Source of the DNA: Antedon mediterranea
Lineage: Eukaryota; Echinodermata; Crinoidea; Comatulida; Antedonidae
Reading direction: 5' to 3'
DNA length: 64,000 nt
Assembly (NCBI RefSeq): GCF_964355755.1
Contig: NC_092675.1
Coordinates: forward strand, 26,824,412 to 26,888,411
Below are positions 10,278 through 19,561 of the stretch, one piece after another (the first letter of the stretch is position 1; every line of letters starts with the position of its first letter). Made by a program: the position numbers and the translations under genes. The notes beneath the pieces were generated by a model. It did not search any database and was not told the origin of the DNA. It worked only from the letters and a program-made list of their open reading frames with translations.

Positions 10278-10437
10278 CAAATAATGAATGTTTTGTATTC
10301 GTGTAATGGTACAAATAATGGCACTTGGTGAATGATGAAAGGTTATATCAACTCGGCTTTGCCTCGTTGATATAACCTTTCATCATTCACCTCGTGCCAT
10401 TATTTGTACCATTGCACTCATAAACATTCATTATTTG
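10278..10437. repeat. Palindromic repeat (MITE-like), 75-bp arms
   Basis: Arms 10278-10352 and 10366-10437 are inverted copies: CAAATAATGAATGTTT at the left and AAACATTCATTATTTG at the right, meeting around a short GGC-TTT-GCC centre. A second, smaller inverted pair (TTATATAACACC near 10129 and TGTTATATAA near 10266) lies to the left, so the full element may begin near 10127. Confidence 0.85.
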
Positions 10438-10551
10438 TATAATATACGTTGGTAGAAAAAACATAGCAGCAGCATCTTGGTTTTGGTTTTGGTTCTGAGC
10501 TCTACTTTGTTATAATGAAACACATATACAATATGAAGATCTGCTGTTGTC

Positions 10552-13500
10552 ATGCTAATTAGCTATAGCTCTGAGTTTCTTCATGGTTTACAGGGCTGTG
10601 TAACCAACAACAATAACAGTTGTGAACTTCTTGAAGAATCTTGCTTAATTATACAATCTTTTAAGTTGAACTCCAGTAGCTGTAGTATCCACCTATTACC
10701 AAGGAGGCCAAAAAGAAAAACCAGGCGTGGTACAAGAGCTGGGCGTGACAAACACACTAAAAACAATCTATCATTTCTGGACTTATCATCAAACTCTCTC
10801 TTATCTAAAAACAATATTAAATTTTGCAGTATTAATACAAGATCCGTTCGGAACAAAACAACAGAATTTGTGGATTTCGTTATCGAACATAATCTGGATG
10901 TTGTTGCCCTTTCGGAAACGTGGCTTAAACCAGAAGACACATCAGTTATAGGAAATATTACACCCAACGGATACTCTCTCAAACATGCTCCCCGTGCTGG
11001 TACTAAAAGAGGTGGTGGAGTTGCACTTCTTTACAAGGAAAGAATAGCGGTTAAATGTTATGACACGGGATTATTACCAAAATCATTTGAACTGCTAAAT
11101 GTGGAAATAGTCAGCAATGCATCCTCAGTTTTCCTCGTAGCAGTATATCGTCCTCAAAGCAAATCAACGGGTTGCAGTCTAAATGTTTTCACTGAAGAAT
11201 TCTCAACTTTGGTTGATCACTATGTATTGAAGCCGGCTCCCATACTATTCGTTGGAGACTTTAACATCCATGTGGATATGCCAAATGATGCAGATGCAAT
11301 TCATTTTCGGAATCTACTTGTAGCAAGCAGTCTTCAACAGCATGTGTCTACACCTACACACCGACATGGTCATACATTAGACTTGCTGATCACTCGTTCA
11401 TCTGATCCTCCTGTTTTCTCAAACCTTAATGTCATTGATGGTATATCAGATCACTGTGCAATCACATGTAATCTCCTTATCAAGAAGCCACCCGTAATCA
11501 CTAAATCCATCGAAACTCGTCATTGGAATGCTATAAATTTTGAGACATTAAGTAAAGATATCACACAGTCTGATCTCGGAACTTCGCTCTCAAATCTTGA
11601 TTTATCAAGTAAAGTACGACTATATGTCACCACTTTGAGTGAACTTCTTGACAAACACGCACCACCGAAAAAGAGAACAGTAAAGGTCCGACCAAACACT
11701 AGTTGGTATAACAGTGACATCTATGCTGAGAAAAGAACAAAGCGTAAGCTTGAAAAGAAATGGAGAATCTCTCATCTGGAAATAGATCGTCAAGCTTACA
11801 TTGCACAGAAGAGGAATGTAAATTCCATGGTAAGAAAGGCAAAGGCCAACTACTACATTGGCTTGTGTGAAGAACATGCAGCAGATCAGAAAGGACTTTT
11901 CAAAATTGTTAACCAACTCCTTCATCATCGCCAGGTATCACCTCTCCCAGATAGTCTTTCTGACTTAGATCTTGCGAACAGGTTCTGTCAGTTTTTCACA
12001 GACAAGATCAAGATCATCAGAGACGACTTCAAGATTGATGACATGTCATTTAATGAGCCTGTGACAGCTGTTCATCAGCATCTCACAACATTTACACCAG
12101 CATCTCAAGATGAGATCCGCAACATTCTGATGAAATCACCAACAAAATCATGCAGGTTAGATCCAGTTCCTACTTCTATACTGAAGAAGTGTATAGACGC
12201 AGTCGTTCCAATAATAACGGAAATCATTAACCATTCTCTTAATACCGGCATAGTGCCAGATGAACTGAAAATTGCTCACGTTCGTCCTTTAATAAAAAAG
12301 CAAAACTTGGATCATAACACGCTGAAAAATTACCGCCCGGTGTCGAATCTTTCTTTTCTTGGAAAGACTCTGGAGCGTGTAGTGACATCACGCATTACTC
12401 CATATCTTCAAAAGCATAATTTAAATGAGAATTACCAGTCGGCATATCGTGCATGTCATAGCACGGAGAGTTCCCTTTTAAAGATACAGAATGATTTGTT
12501 ACAAGGAATGAATGATGGGAAAATAACGCTATTGGTGTTGTTGGATTTGTCAGCAGCGTTTGATACAGTTGATCACCAAAGACTGATAACCCGTCTGAGA
12601 AATCGCATTGGCATAAATGGTGTTGCTCTTAACTGGTTCCAGTCATATCTTACAGGAAGACGTCAGCTAGTCTGTATCAATGATGCATTCTCAGATGAAG
12701 CTTGCCTGGAATATGGTGTACCACAGGGGTCAGTAATTGGGCCTGGCCAGTTTTCCATTTATACGCTTCCCCTTGGTGACATTATTCGCAAACACAGTCT
12801 ACATTTCCATTTCTATGCAGATGATACACAGATTTATGTGTCAGTAAATCCAGTGCAAAGGAATGTTGCTGCAGCAATCAGTAAGATGGAAGCCTGTATA
12901 GAAGATGTTCGCAATTGGATGACAACAAATTACCTAAAGTTGAATGATGGAAAGACAGAGTTTATTATCGTCGGGTCTAAATGTAACATCTCCAAAATCA
13001 ACATCACACATATCAGAATCGGAAACTCTAACATCGCTCCCTCATCGGTGGTCCGGAATCTGGGAATCATGCTGGATAGTAATCTCACTATGGAAGCACA
13101 AATAACAACTGTATCCAAAGCAGCATGCATATCGATTAGGAACCTTGGTCGTATTCGCGGTAATCTTAACAAGAAAACAGCTGAATTGATTGTACACTCA
13201 TTTGTCACTTCTAAAATTGACATTGGTAATGCCTTGTTGTTTGGCATACCAAAATCTCAAATACAACGTTTGCAGCGCTTGCAAAATATGGCAGCTAGAA
13301 TTGTAACTTATACAAAATCAAACGCTCACATAACTCCTGTCCTGATGGATTTGCATTGGTTGCCTGTTCAACAACGTATTAAGTACAAACTTGCGTTGTT
13401 CGTATTCAAGATCCTAAATGACAGTGCTCCTGCTTATTTATCTGACCTTGTGGATCGTTACGAATCATCCCGCAGAGGCCTACGATCATTGTCACAAAAC

Positions 13501-13671
13501 CTTCTTCAAGAGCGTAGAGCGAAAAATCAGTGGGGTCAGAGATCTTTTTACGTTGCGGCCGCAAGTGTATGGAACAGCTTACCAGCAACAGTTAAATGCT
13601 CAACTAGTCTAAACAGTTTCAAGACCAACCTAAAGATGTCGCTATTCGCTGATGTTCTCGCACGTTGTTAA
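10552..13671 (+). CDS. CR1-like LINE ORF2 (endonuclease plus reverse transcriptase), intact
   Basis: An uninterrupted 1039-codon ORF encodes the retrotransposition enzyme of a CR1/jockey-type LINE. A basic leader (residues 1-80) precedes the apurinic-type endonuclease: FCSINTRSVRN, ALSETWLKPED, VGDFNIHVD and DGISDHCAIT, ending near residue 320. The reverse transcriptase covers about residues 520-800, with ENYQSAYRACHSTES, LLDLSAAFDTVDH, GVPQGSVIGP and the catalytic HFYADDTQIY. The tail LHWLPVQQRIKYKLAL and AASVWNSLPATVK is typical of CR1-group C-termini. The 3' UTR has GGCGCTATATAAG followed by an (ATT)-rich tail to about 13755. The first Met is uncertain; an ORF1 is not visible upstream, only the palindromic repeat. 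Confidence 0.9.
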   Translation: MLISYSSEFLHGLQGCVTNNNNSCELLEESCLIIQSFKLNSSSCSIHLLPRRPKRKTRRGTRAGRDKHTKNNLSFLDLSSNSLLSKNNIKFCSINTRSVRNKTTEFVDFVIEHNLDVVALSETWLKPEDTSVIGNITPNGYSLKHAPRAGTKRGGGVALLYKERIAVKCYDTGLLPKSFELLNVEIVSNASSVFLVAVYRPQSKSTGCSLNVFTEEFSTLVDHYVLKPAPILFVGDFNIHVDMPNDADAIHFRNLLVASSLQQHVSTPTHRHGHTLDLLITRSSDPPVFSNLNVIDGISDHCAITCNLLIKKPPVITKSIETRHWNAINFETLSKDITQSDLGTSLSNLDLSSKVRLYVTTLSELLDKHAPPKKRTVKVRPNTSWYNSDIYAEKRTKRKLEKKWRISHLEIDRQAYIAQKRNVNSMVRKAKANYYIGLCEEHAADQKGLFKIVNQLLHHRQVSPLPDSLSDLDLANRFCQFFTDKIKIIRDDFKIDDMSFNEPVTAVHQHLTTFTPASQDEIRNILMKSPTKSCRLDPVPTSILKKCIDAVVPIITEIINHSLNTGIVPDELKIAHVRPLIKKQNLDHNTLKNYRPVSNLSFLGKTLERVVTSRITPYLQKHNLNENYQSAYRACHSTESSLLKIQNDLLQGMNDGKITLLVLLDLSAAFDTVDHQRLITRLRNRIGINGVALNWFQSYLTGRRQLVCINDAFSDEACLEYGVPQGSVIGPGQFSIYTLPLGDIIRKHSLHFHFYADDTQIYVSVNPVQRNVAAAISKMEACIEDVRNWMTTNYLKLNDGKTEFIIVGSKCNISKINITHIRIGNSNIAPSSVVRNLGIMLDSNLTMEAQITTVSKAACISIRNLGRIRGNLNKKTAELIVHSFVTSKIDIGNALLFGIPKSQIQRLQRLQNMAARIVTYTKSNAHITPVLMDLHWLPVQQRIKYKLALFVFKILNDSAPAYLSDLVDRYESSRRGLRSLSQNLLQERRAKNQWGQRSFYVAAASVWNSLPATVKCSTSLNSFKTNLKMSLFADVLARC

Positions 13672-14272
13672 TGCACAAAGCGCCATGAGCGCCACATGGG
13701 TGGAGGATACCGGCGCTATATAAGTTTTCATTTATATTATAATATTATTATTATTGTTTCTAAAATAATGAGTGAATTGCCACCCATATGCATTGTATAT
13801 TGGGTTATTTGTTTGAATAGGCAGGAAATTTTCTCGCCGAAAAGAATTAAGTGAAAATGTAGGCCTACTTGATGTCACCCTACGTTTTCACGATAACAGT
13901 GATGCTATTTATATCCTCTGGTCACCTTAGGATTGAGTAGGTATTTGCACAAACTAGCAATTTATTGTTCCAAATCTGGCGTTGCGTATGACCAGGTAAT
14001 CCGTTTAAGCTTGAACTATTATACAGTGCAGTTGAGCATCGTCGGCCTATTGTTGGTTTCCAGGGCGTTTTTATTTATTTTATGCTTCTATGGTGTAATA
14101 TTATACCACTTTGAAATGTCAGTGGAAGAGAGGAATTCTCGCCAAATATCAATCTATTATTCAAAATCCACATGACCTTGTTTATACAAGTTCTTTTATT
14201 TATTACATGCCTCCAGTTCCTATTTTTAATACTGCAGTATCGTATCTGTTTAGCAATATTATATATATATAT
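13672..14272 (+). other. LINE 3' tail, then sequence with no gene seen
   Basis: 13672-13755 is the 3' UTR of the CR1-like LINE, ending in ATT repeats. From there to the repeat A copy nothing codes convincingly. Confidence 0.6.
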
Positions 14273-14464
14273 ATGACGTTATCCAAATTCCTTCACTTGC
14301 ACTGATGAAGGGCTAGTGTTGCCCGAAAGCTCTGCTAACTTTTCTGGCTGTTTACTTTATCGTTTTGATTTAGCTTTTCGCTTTTTATTTTTGTATCTCC
14401 ATTGAGATCCAGCCACTGATACCCACAGCATTGTCATTTTTTTCAGTAATTTGCCTTTGGATTT
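14273..14464 (+). repeat. Dispersed repeat A with hammerhead-like core, copy 3
   Basis: Begins TATGACGTTATCC like the copy at 6517. CTGATGA is at 14302-14308, followed by the GGGC/GCCC stem and CGAAA. Ends TTTGCCTTTGGAT, then a short AT run. Confidence 0.8.
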
Positions 14465-14477
14465 ATATCTATATATA

Positions 14478-14831
14478 AGGGCGTATCAATTTGATCTCTG
14501 GTGCGCGTGAGTACAACTGAGGACTAGTTGTGTTCCAACCGTACCACGCCGAGAATGTTAAAGGGTCGTTATCCGATCGAGTTAAAGAACAATACCATGA
14601 AAGCCCCAGTGGTCTAATGGTTAGGGCAACTGCATATCAAGCAGACGGTCCGAGTTCGAGTCTCGGTTGGGGCGACTTTTTCTCATTCTCCCAGATTTCC
14701 TCATCTTTATCGTTTCAAAAATTAATTAAATAATTTTCCGTGTATCACCGGGCGGTTTGGAATTTATTTCTATGCCTGTTGTGTTTATATATATATAAAA
14801 GTATCTCTCGAGAAACCGCTTAGTGAATAAA
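14478..14831 (+). repeat. tRNA-containing repeat unit, copy 1
   Basis: The unit runs from GGGCGTATCAATTTGATC, through a tRNA-like segment, to ACCGGGCGGTTTGG and GTGAATAAA. The same unit occurs at 17473-17841 and 17842-18175. The latter two are direct tandem neighbours with a 369-bp period. Copy 1 is separated from them only by the THAP-bearing element. Confidence 0.85.
14603..14673 (+). tRNA. tRNA-like sequence in repeat unit 1
   Basis: Seventy-one bases fold as a tRNA. The acceptor is GCCCCAG/TTGGGGC, the D-arm contains TGGTCTAATGG (A-box-like), the anticodon stem is CTGC/GCAG with loop ATATCAA (positional anticodon ATC), and the T-arm is CCGAG-TTCGAGT-CTCGG. No CCA follows. Repetition in the unit suggests a SINE head or an amplified tRNA pseudogene. 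Confidence 0.65.
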
Positions 14832-17472
14832 TATCAAAGATCTTATAAACTAAAGATGTGACACTACCCGCGTTTACGCGTAACACTTTAGAAGCGTCAA
14901 ATTATAGTGTGCCTCCTCGCTTAAACAAGTAACGAACTTTTGCGTGACGATGATCGCAGTATTCTTTAGAAAATGGGATTGAGGAGTCGCGCCAAAGTTT
15001 GTATGGTTAAGAAACAATGAATGAAAAGAGAAAAAGTGGAGGGATGTACTGTGCTGCAATTAATTGTAAAAGCAATTCAAAGGCCAACCCAGAACTTAAG
15101 CTTTACAATTTTCCCAAAGACAAGAACAGGTAAATTTATGTAATTAAATAAGTAGCCTAGGCCTACATCTTAATATATGCTATGTAGGCCTAGGGACTAG
15201 GCCTAATCTTACTTTGCTGTATTCAATTTATACATATATTAATAAACTAGGCTAGGTAGGCCTATTATTAATAATTATTATTTAAACGTATGAAATGATT
15301 ATTAGTATCATTATTAGGCTACTACTAGTACATTAGTTGGTTATATTACTTATCCTTTAAAATTTAGTACTCTTAACAAACAATTTTTAAAACTTTCAAT
15401 TCAAGAAACATTTATTGACCAAATATATATCATTACAATTGTTGGCATATAAGTAAAAATGTGGTCGAAAGACTACAAGAAGCCCAATTGGCATGTCGCT
15501 GTAGGCCTAGGCTAGTCCCTCTTTTTACATTATACAAATAATAATAATAATAATACTTAATATAAACAAATTGTGATCTTGATTATTTCATGCTTTCCGT
15601 CTCATGGTTAATATTTGCTTTCTGTCTCATGGTTATTTTATTTCGTTTAATTTAACTAGCCGTTACATACATTACAGTATATTAACGCATGAAATGATTA
15701 TTATTATCATTATTAGGCTAGGACATTAGTTATAATAACAGTGAAATTACACTATTTGTATTGTTCCCTGGTTATATGACTTATCCATTGAGTAGCCCTA
15801 ACAAACAATTTTTAATTGAATCTTATACTTAATATTTATGAAATTCAACCGTTAGTTAGTTAGTGGTTTCAGGTTAGGCTTAAGTATTTGATTTTAGGCC
15901 CTAACCAATTTGAAAATCAATTAGCATGCACGTAGACGTCCTATAATTACGTAAACGTTAATTATGATAAAGCAAAAACTCACTAGACAATTATTAATTT
16001 ACAGGTGTGCAAAATGGGCCCAGAACACACGACGCGCGGATTTGAGAACGAAACCAAGTTCCTATTTACACCGTAATTGCCACTTGTGCAATATTCATTT
16101 CGAAGAATCTCAAATACTGATGGTCACAAGAAGATTGTATGGAATGCAGTCCCTACAATATTTGATGTCCCAAATCCACCACACCAAGTAGTTAATGTCC
16201 TATCTATCTGTGAAAAGATTTTTGTTTCTAACTTTAACAAATACTTACATACATCAAACATCAGCAGAAAAATAAAGTTAAAAATCGCTACCATGTTACA
16301 TAGATTTGGTATGAAGTTGAATCTTTGTTCACCAGCAATTGAAACATTGCTAATTGAAACGTACGTAAACCTACGCATATTCTTTAACAGAGACATAATC
16401 AGTGATAAGAAGAAGAGTAAAAAATTAATTAAAGTATCACATTTATGAGGTAAGTCAAAGTTGTAGGAGGTCTGTACGCGCCCCGGTCTGTGCATTATCG
16501 GCTAGAAATGATGATCATTACGACGGTCTGGTATGATGATTGAATAATTGTAAATATGATGATTTTATTTCAATGTTTCTACATTTTTTATATTTCCTCT
16601 GGGTGGCCCGTGCATCATTTCGCAATAGTTATTGAGTTAATTTTAAACTGAGACTACTATAACATAACTTATTGTTATCTCAGGTTTTACATAAATTAAA
16701 ATAATAAATGAATGTCATGGCGAATGATGGGTACATGTATGCCTAGTATGAATTGTCTCAGAATTGACTATCATAATCTGTTTCATATCATGCCTGTAGG
16801 CTTAAGCCTATGATTTTTTATAAATATAATCCGAAAAATTACTGCAATAAAATAGTCGAAGTAGTGATTTTAAAAAGTGACTTCTTGTTCTTTTTTAATT
16901 GTTTATAACACACTATTTGACTAATATAGTTTCCTAATCTGCACTGTTTTGCTGCTGGATGAAAGAACAACACATCAAGAACATAAACGGAATACGATGC
17001 GCTTAGTGTTAATACCAGAGGGACCGACTCTCGCATAAATAAGTAGTAGTGATGTGAGTGATGATTAGGCCTACTCCTAGATGATAATTTTGAGGATGAT
17101 GATAAACATTCAATAATAACAACAATATTCAGTAATTAAAACAAATAGATATACAAAGTACAGGAAATAAGTATATCATTATAATTTAATCGCACATTAC
17201 CACAATTATTGTGATGAAAAAAATTGAGTATTCAGTTACAATACAGTAGACGTATCTGATCCATAAATCTACTTGTTTAAGCGAGAGGGCGCCCTATAAA
17301 ATGAGCTCCATGTGTGTTACATGAATTGCACGTAAAATTCCGAGAGTGTCCCATCTTTAGTATATAAGATCTTTGCTTGTTTAAGCGAGGGGGCGCACTA
17401 TAATTTGACGCTTCTAAAGTGTTACGCATAAACGCGGGTAGTGTCACATCTTTAGTATATAAGATCTTTGAT
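14832..17472 (+). mobile_element. DNA element with ~98-bp terminal inverted repeats and a THAP gene
   Basis: The left end 14832-14930 and right end 17376-17472 are inverted copies: TATCAAAGATCTTATA... and its complement, through TTTACGCGTAACACTTTAG to GCTTAAACAAG. A further partial copy of the end lies just inside at 17275-17375. The element interrupts the tRNA-repeat array precisely: flanks GTGAATAAA and AAAATACTG rejoin to the uninterrupted junction seen at 17836-17850. It carries a THAP-type gene, recalling P-superfamily transposases, but no catalytic domain is visible. Confidence 0.75.
15017..16448 (+). pseudogene. THAP zinc-finger protein, two exons, frameshifted
   Basis: Exon 1 (15017-15129) gives MYCAAINCKSNS, LKLYNFPKDKN and ends AACAG before GTAAAT. 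Exon 2 starts at 16005 after ACAG and continues the same frame: RCAKWAQNTRRADL, PSSYLH and CHLCNIHFEES. Together these supply the C2CH zinc ligands (CxxxxC...CxxH) and the conserved Trp of a THAP DNA-binding domain. The closing AVPTIF motif and PNPP appear in another frame, so about one base is missing near 16105-16115. The downstream 80 residues, to 16448, are basic and unrecognised. THAP domains bind DNA in transcription factors and P-element transposases. Confidence 0.75.
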
Positions 17473-17841
17473 AAAAATACTGTAAGATGAGGGCGTATCA
17501 ATTTGATCTCTGGTGCGCGTGCGTACAACTGAGGACTAGTGCTGTTCCGCCGTACCACGCCGAGAATGTTAAAGAGTCGCTATCCAATCGAGTTCGAACA
17601 ATACCATGAAAGCCCCAGTGGTCTAATGGTTAGGACATCTGCATATCAAGCAGGCGGTCCGAGTTCGAGTCTCGGTTATGGCGACTTTTTCTCATTCTCA
17701 CAGATTTCCTCATCTTTATCGTTTCAAATTAATTAATTAAATTTCAGTATATCACCCACCGGGCGGTTTAGAATTAATGTTCTTTGCCTGATTTGTTTAT
17801 ATATTTAAAAGTATCTCTTCGGAGCATCCCGCCTCGTGAAT
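17473..17841 (+). repeat. tRNA-containing repeat unit, copy 2 (369 bp)
   Basis: Starts AAAAATACTGTAAGATG and ends CGCCTCGTGAAT. It is almost identical to copy 3, which follows without a gap. The tRNA-like part is at 17612-17682, where the 3' acceptor strand has drifted (TTATGGC). Confidence 0.9.
17612..17682 (+). tRNA. tRNA-like sequence in repeat unit 2
   Basis: Same fold as at 14603 with an intact T-arm (CCGAG-TTCGAGT-CTCGG). The acceptor stem is damaged on its 3' side, so it is probably not functional. Confidence 0.6.
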
Positions 17842-18175
17842 AAAAATACTGTAAGATGAGGGCGTATCAATTTGATCTCTGGTGCGCGTGCGTACAACTG
17901 AGGACTAGTGCTGTTCCGCCGTACCACGCCGAGAATGTTAAAGAGTCGCTATCCAATCGAGTTCGAACAATACCATGAAAGCCCCAGTGGTCTAATGGTT
18001 AGGACATCTGCATATCAAGCAGGCGGTCCGAGTTTGAATCTCGGTTGGGGCGACTTTTTCTCATTCTCACAGATTTCCTCTTTTTTATCGTTTCAAATTA
18101 ATTAATTAAATTTCAGTATATCACCGGGCGGTTTAGAATTAATGTTCTTTGCCTGATTTGTTTATATATTTGGAA
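17842..18175 (+). repeat. tRNA-containing repeat unit, copy 3
   Basis: Tandem neighbour of copy 2, truncated after TTGCCTGATTTGTTTATA. The tRNA-like part is at 17981-18051. Confidence 0.9.
17981..18051 (+). tRNA. tRNA-like sequence in repeat unit 3
   Basis: The acceptor GCCCCAG/TTGGGGC is restored relative to unit 2, but the T-loop reads TTTGAAT, with T-stem mismatch. Confidence 0.6.
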
Positions 18176-19019
18176 TTATGATGAAATCGACAACGCCGAA
18201 AAAATGAAATCGATAGCAGAGTTTCAGTTATTTTTACAAAACGTTATTTGAAATACAACATCGATTTTTTATATATATTTTATTTCATTCATATTTTCTC
18301 TAGAAAAATGTGAACTATTATAATACCACAAAAAGACGCACGTATAGCGTGGTTGTGCCGAAACATGTGAAGTGGACTGTTACTTGTCGTTAGCTGAAAG
18401 GTTTTGTCGGCATTGCTGTCAGAAGAATAAATGCAACAGCGCCACCAATATGCAGTTGACGTCTCAACTTCAAATTTTTGTATTTTAATTGTTTTTCTAG
18501 ATATGATATATACGTTACTTGTTTGAATATTTTTTTAACCTCAAACCTACGTTTATTTCTCAATTATCCTATACTATAAAGTATTATAATATTAGAGGTT
18601 TTTTTTTTTATAGAAGATCAATTTTAAGAAAACTCTAGTTATAATGTCAGAAAAATAATATGTAGAACAAATGACGATACGAAAATTTATCATTTGTTTT
18701 TCTACAACTCAAACATTTAATTGATTGTTTTACGTCCACATTTGTTAACATTTAACCCGTGTATACATGTATTATCACTCAGTTGTTGTTTCTTTTATTA
18801 TTATCATTAAAATTATTCATTCATACACAGAAAGCAATTTTGGGTTAACAAAGAAGGCAACATGACTAACAACATCTATAGCAGTAGTACTTGTATGACT
18901 AGTGACATTCCAAGCAGTCAAATAAGTTGTATTAACACACAGCATAAAAGTGTATTGAAATTAAATATAAAAGTAAGAAGTTAAACAAAATTGTTTGTCT
19001 CTGCGGAAATCGCATAAAT
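18176..19019. other. No gene seen
   Basis: AT-rich sequence without coding evidence or a recognised repeat. It precedes the degenerate poly-Asp repeats downstream of the gene on the minus strand. Confidence 0.5.
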
Positions 19020-19500
19020 TTTAACCTCAGTTGGAGGTGAGTTCGTGGGTTACTTTCTAATCATTATAAATTAGTTAATCCGTCATCATCATCATAATAA
19101 TCACCATCATCCTTCTCTTTATCATTATTACTATCATCAAAATCTTCAGTTGAAGGTGAGTTTGTTGGGTTACATTCAAATCATTATAAATTAATTAATC
19201 ATTTATCATTGTCATTGTCCTCATCATCATCATCCTCCTCCTCCTCCTCATCATCATCATCATCATCCTCCTCATCATCATTATCATCATCACTCTTCTC
19301 CTTATTACTATCATCAAACTCTTCAGATTGAGGTGAGTTGGTGGTTATTTTCAAATCTTTATAATTAGTTATTCAGTCATCATCATCATCATCATCCTCC
19401 TCATCATCATTATCATCGTCACTCTTCTCCTTATTACTATCATCAAAATCTTCAGTTTGAGATGAGTTGGTGGTTATTTTCAAATAATTATAAATTAGTT
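19020..19500 (-). repeat. Tandem decayed copies of the poly-Asp exon end (~120-190 bp units)
   Basis: Three or four units (about 19020-19140, 19140-19320, 19320-19440 and 19440-19500) repeat the junction of the Asp-rich coding end and 3' UTR. Each has ATC runs encoding poly-Asp on the minus strand, then a TGA or related stop, then AATTAATTTATAATGATT-like UTR and the motif CTTCAGTTTGAG. They lie just downstream of the stop codon at 19503. Confidence 0.8.
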
Positions 19501-19502
19501 AA

Positions 19503-19525
19503 TCAGTCATCATCATTATCATCAT

Positions 19526-19561
<36 letters not shown>

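Noticed and set aside
16124-16495. Minus-strand 123-codon ORF opposite the THAP gene
   Set aside because: Antisense to the exon that carries the THAP zinc ligands and AVPTIF motif.
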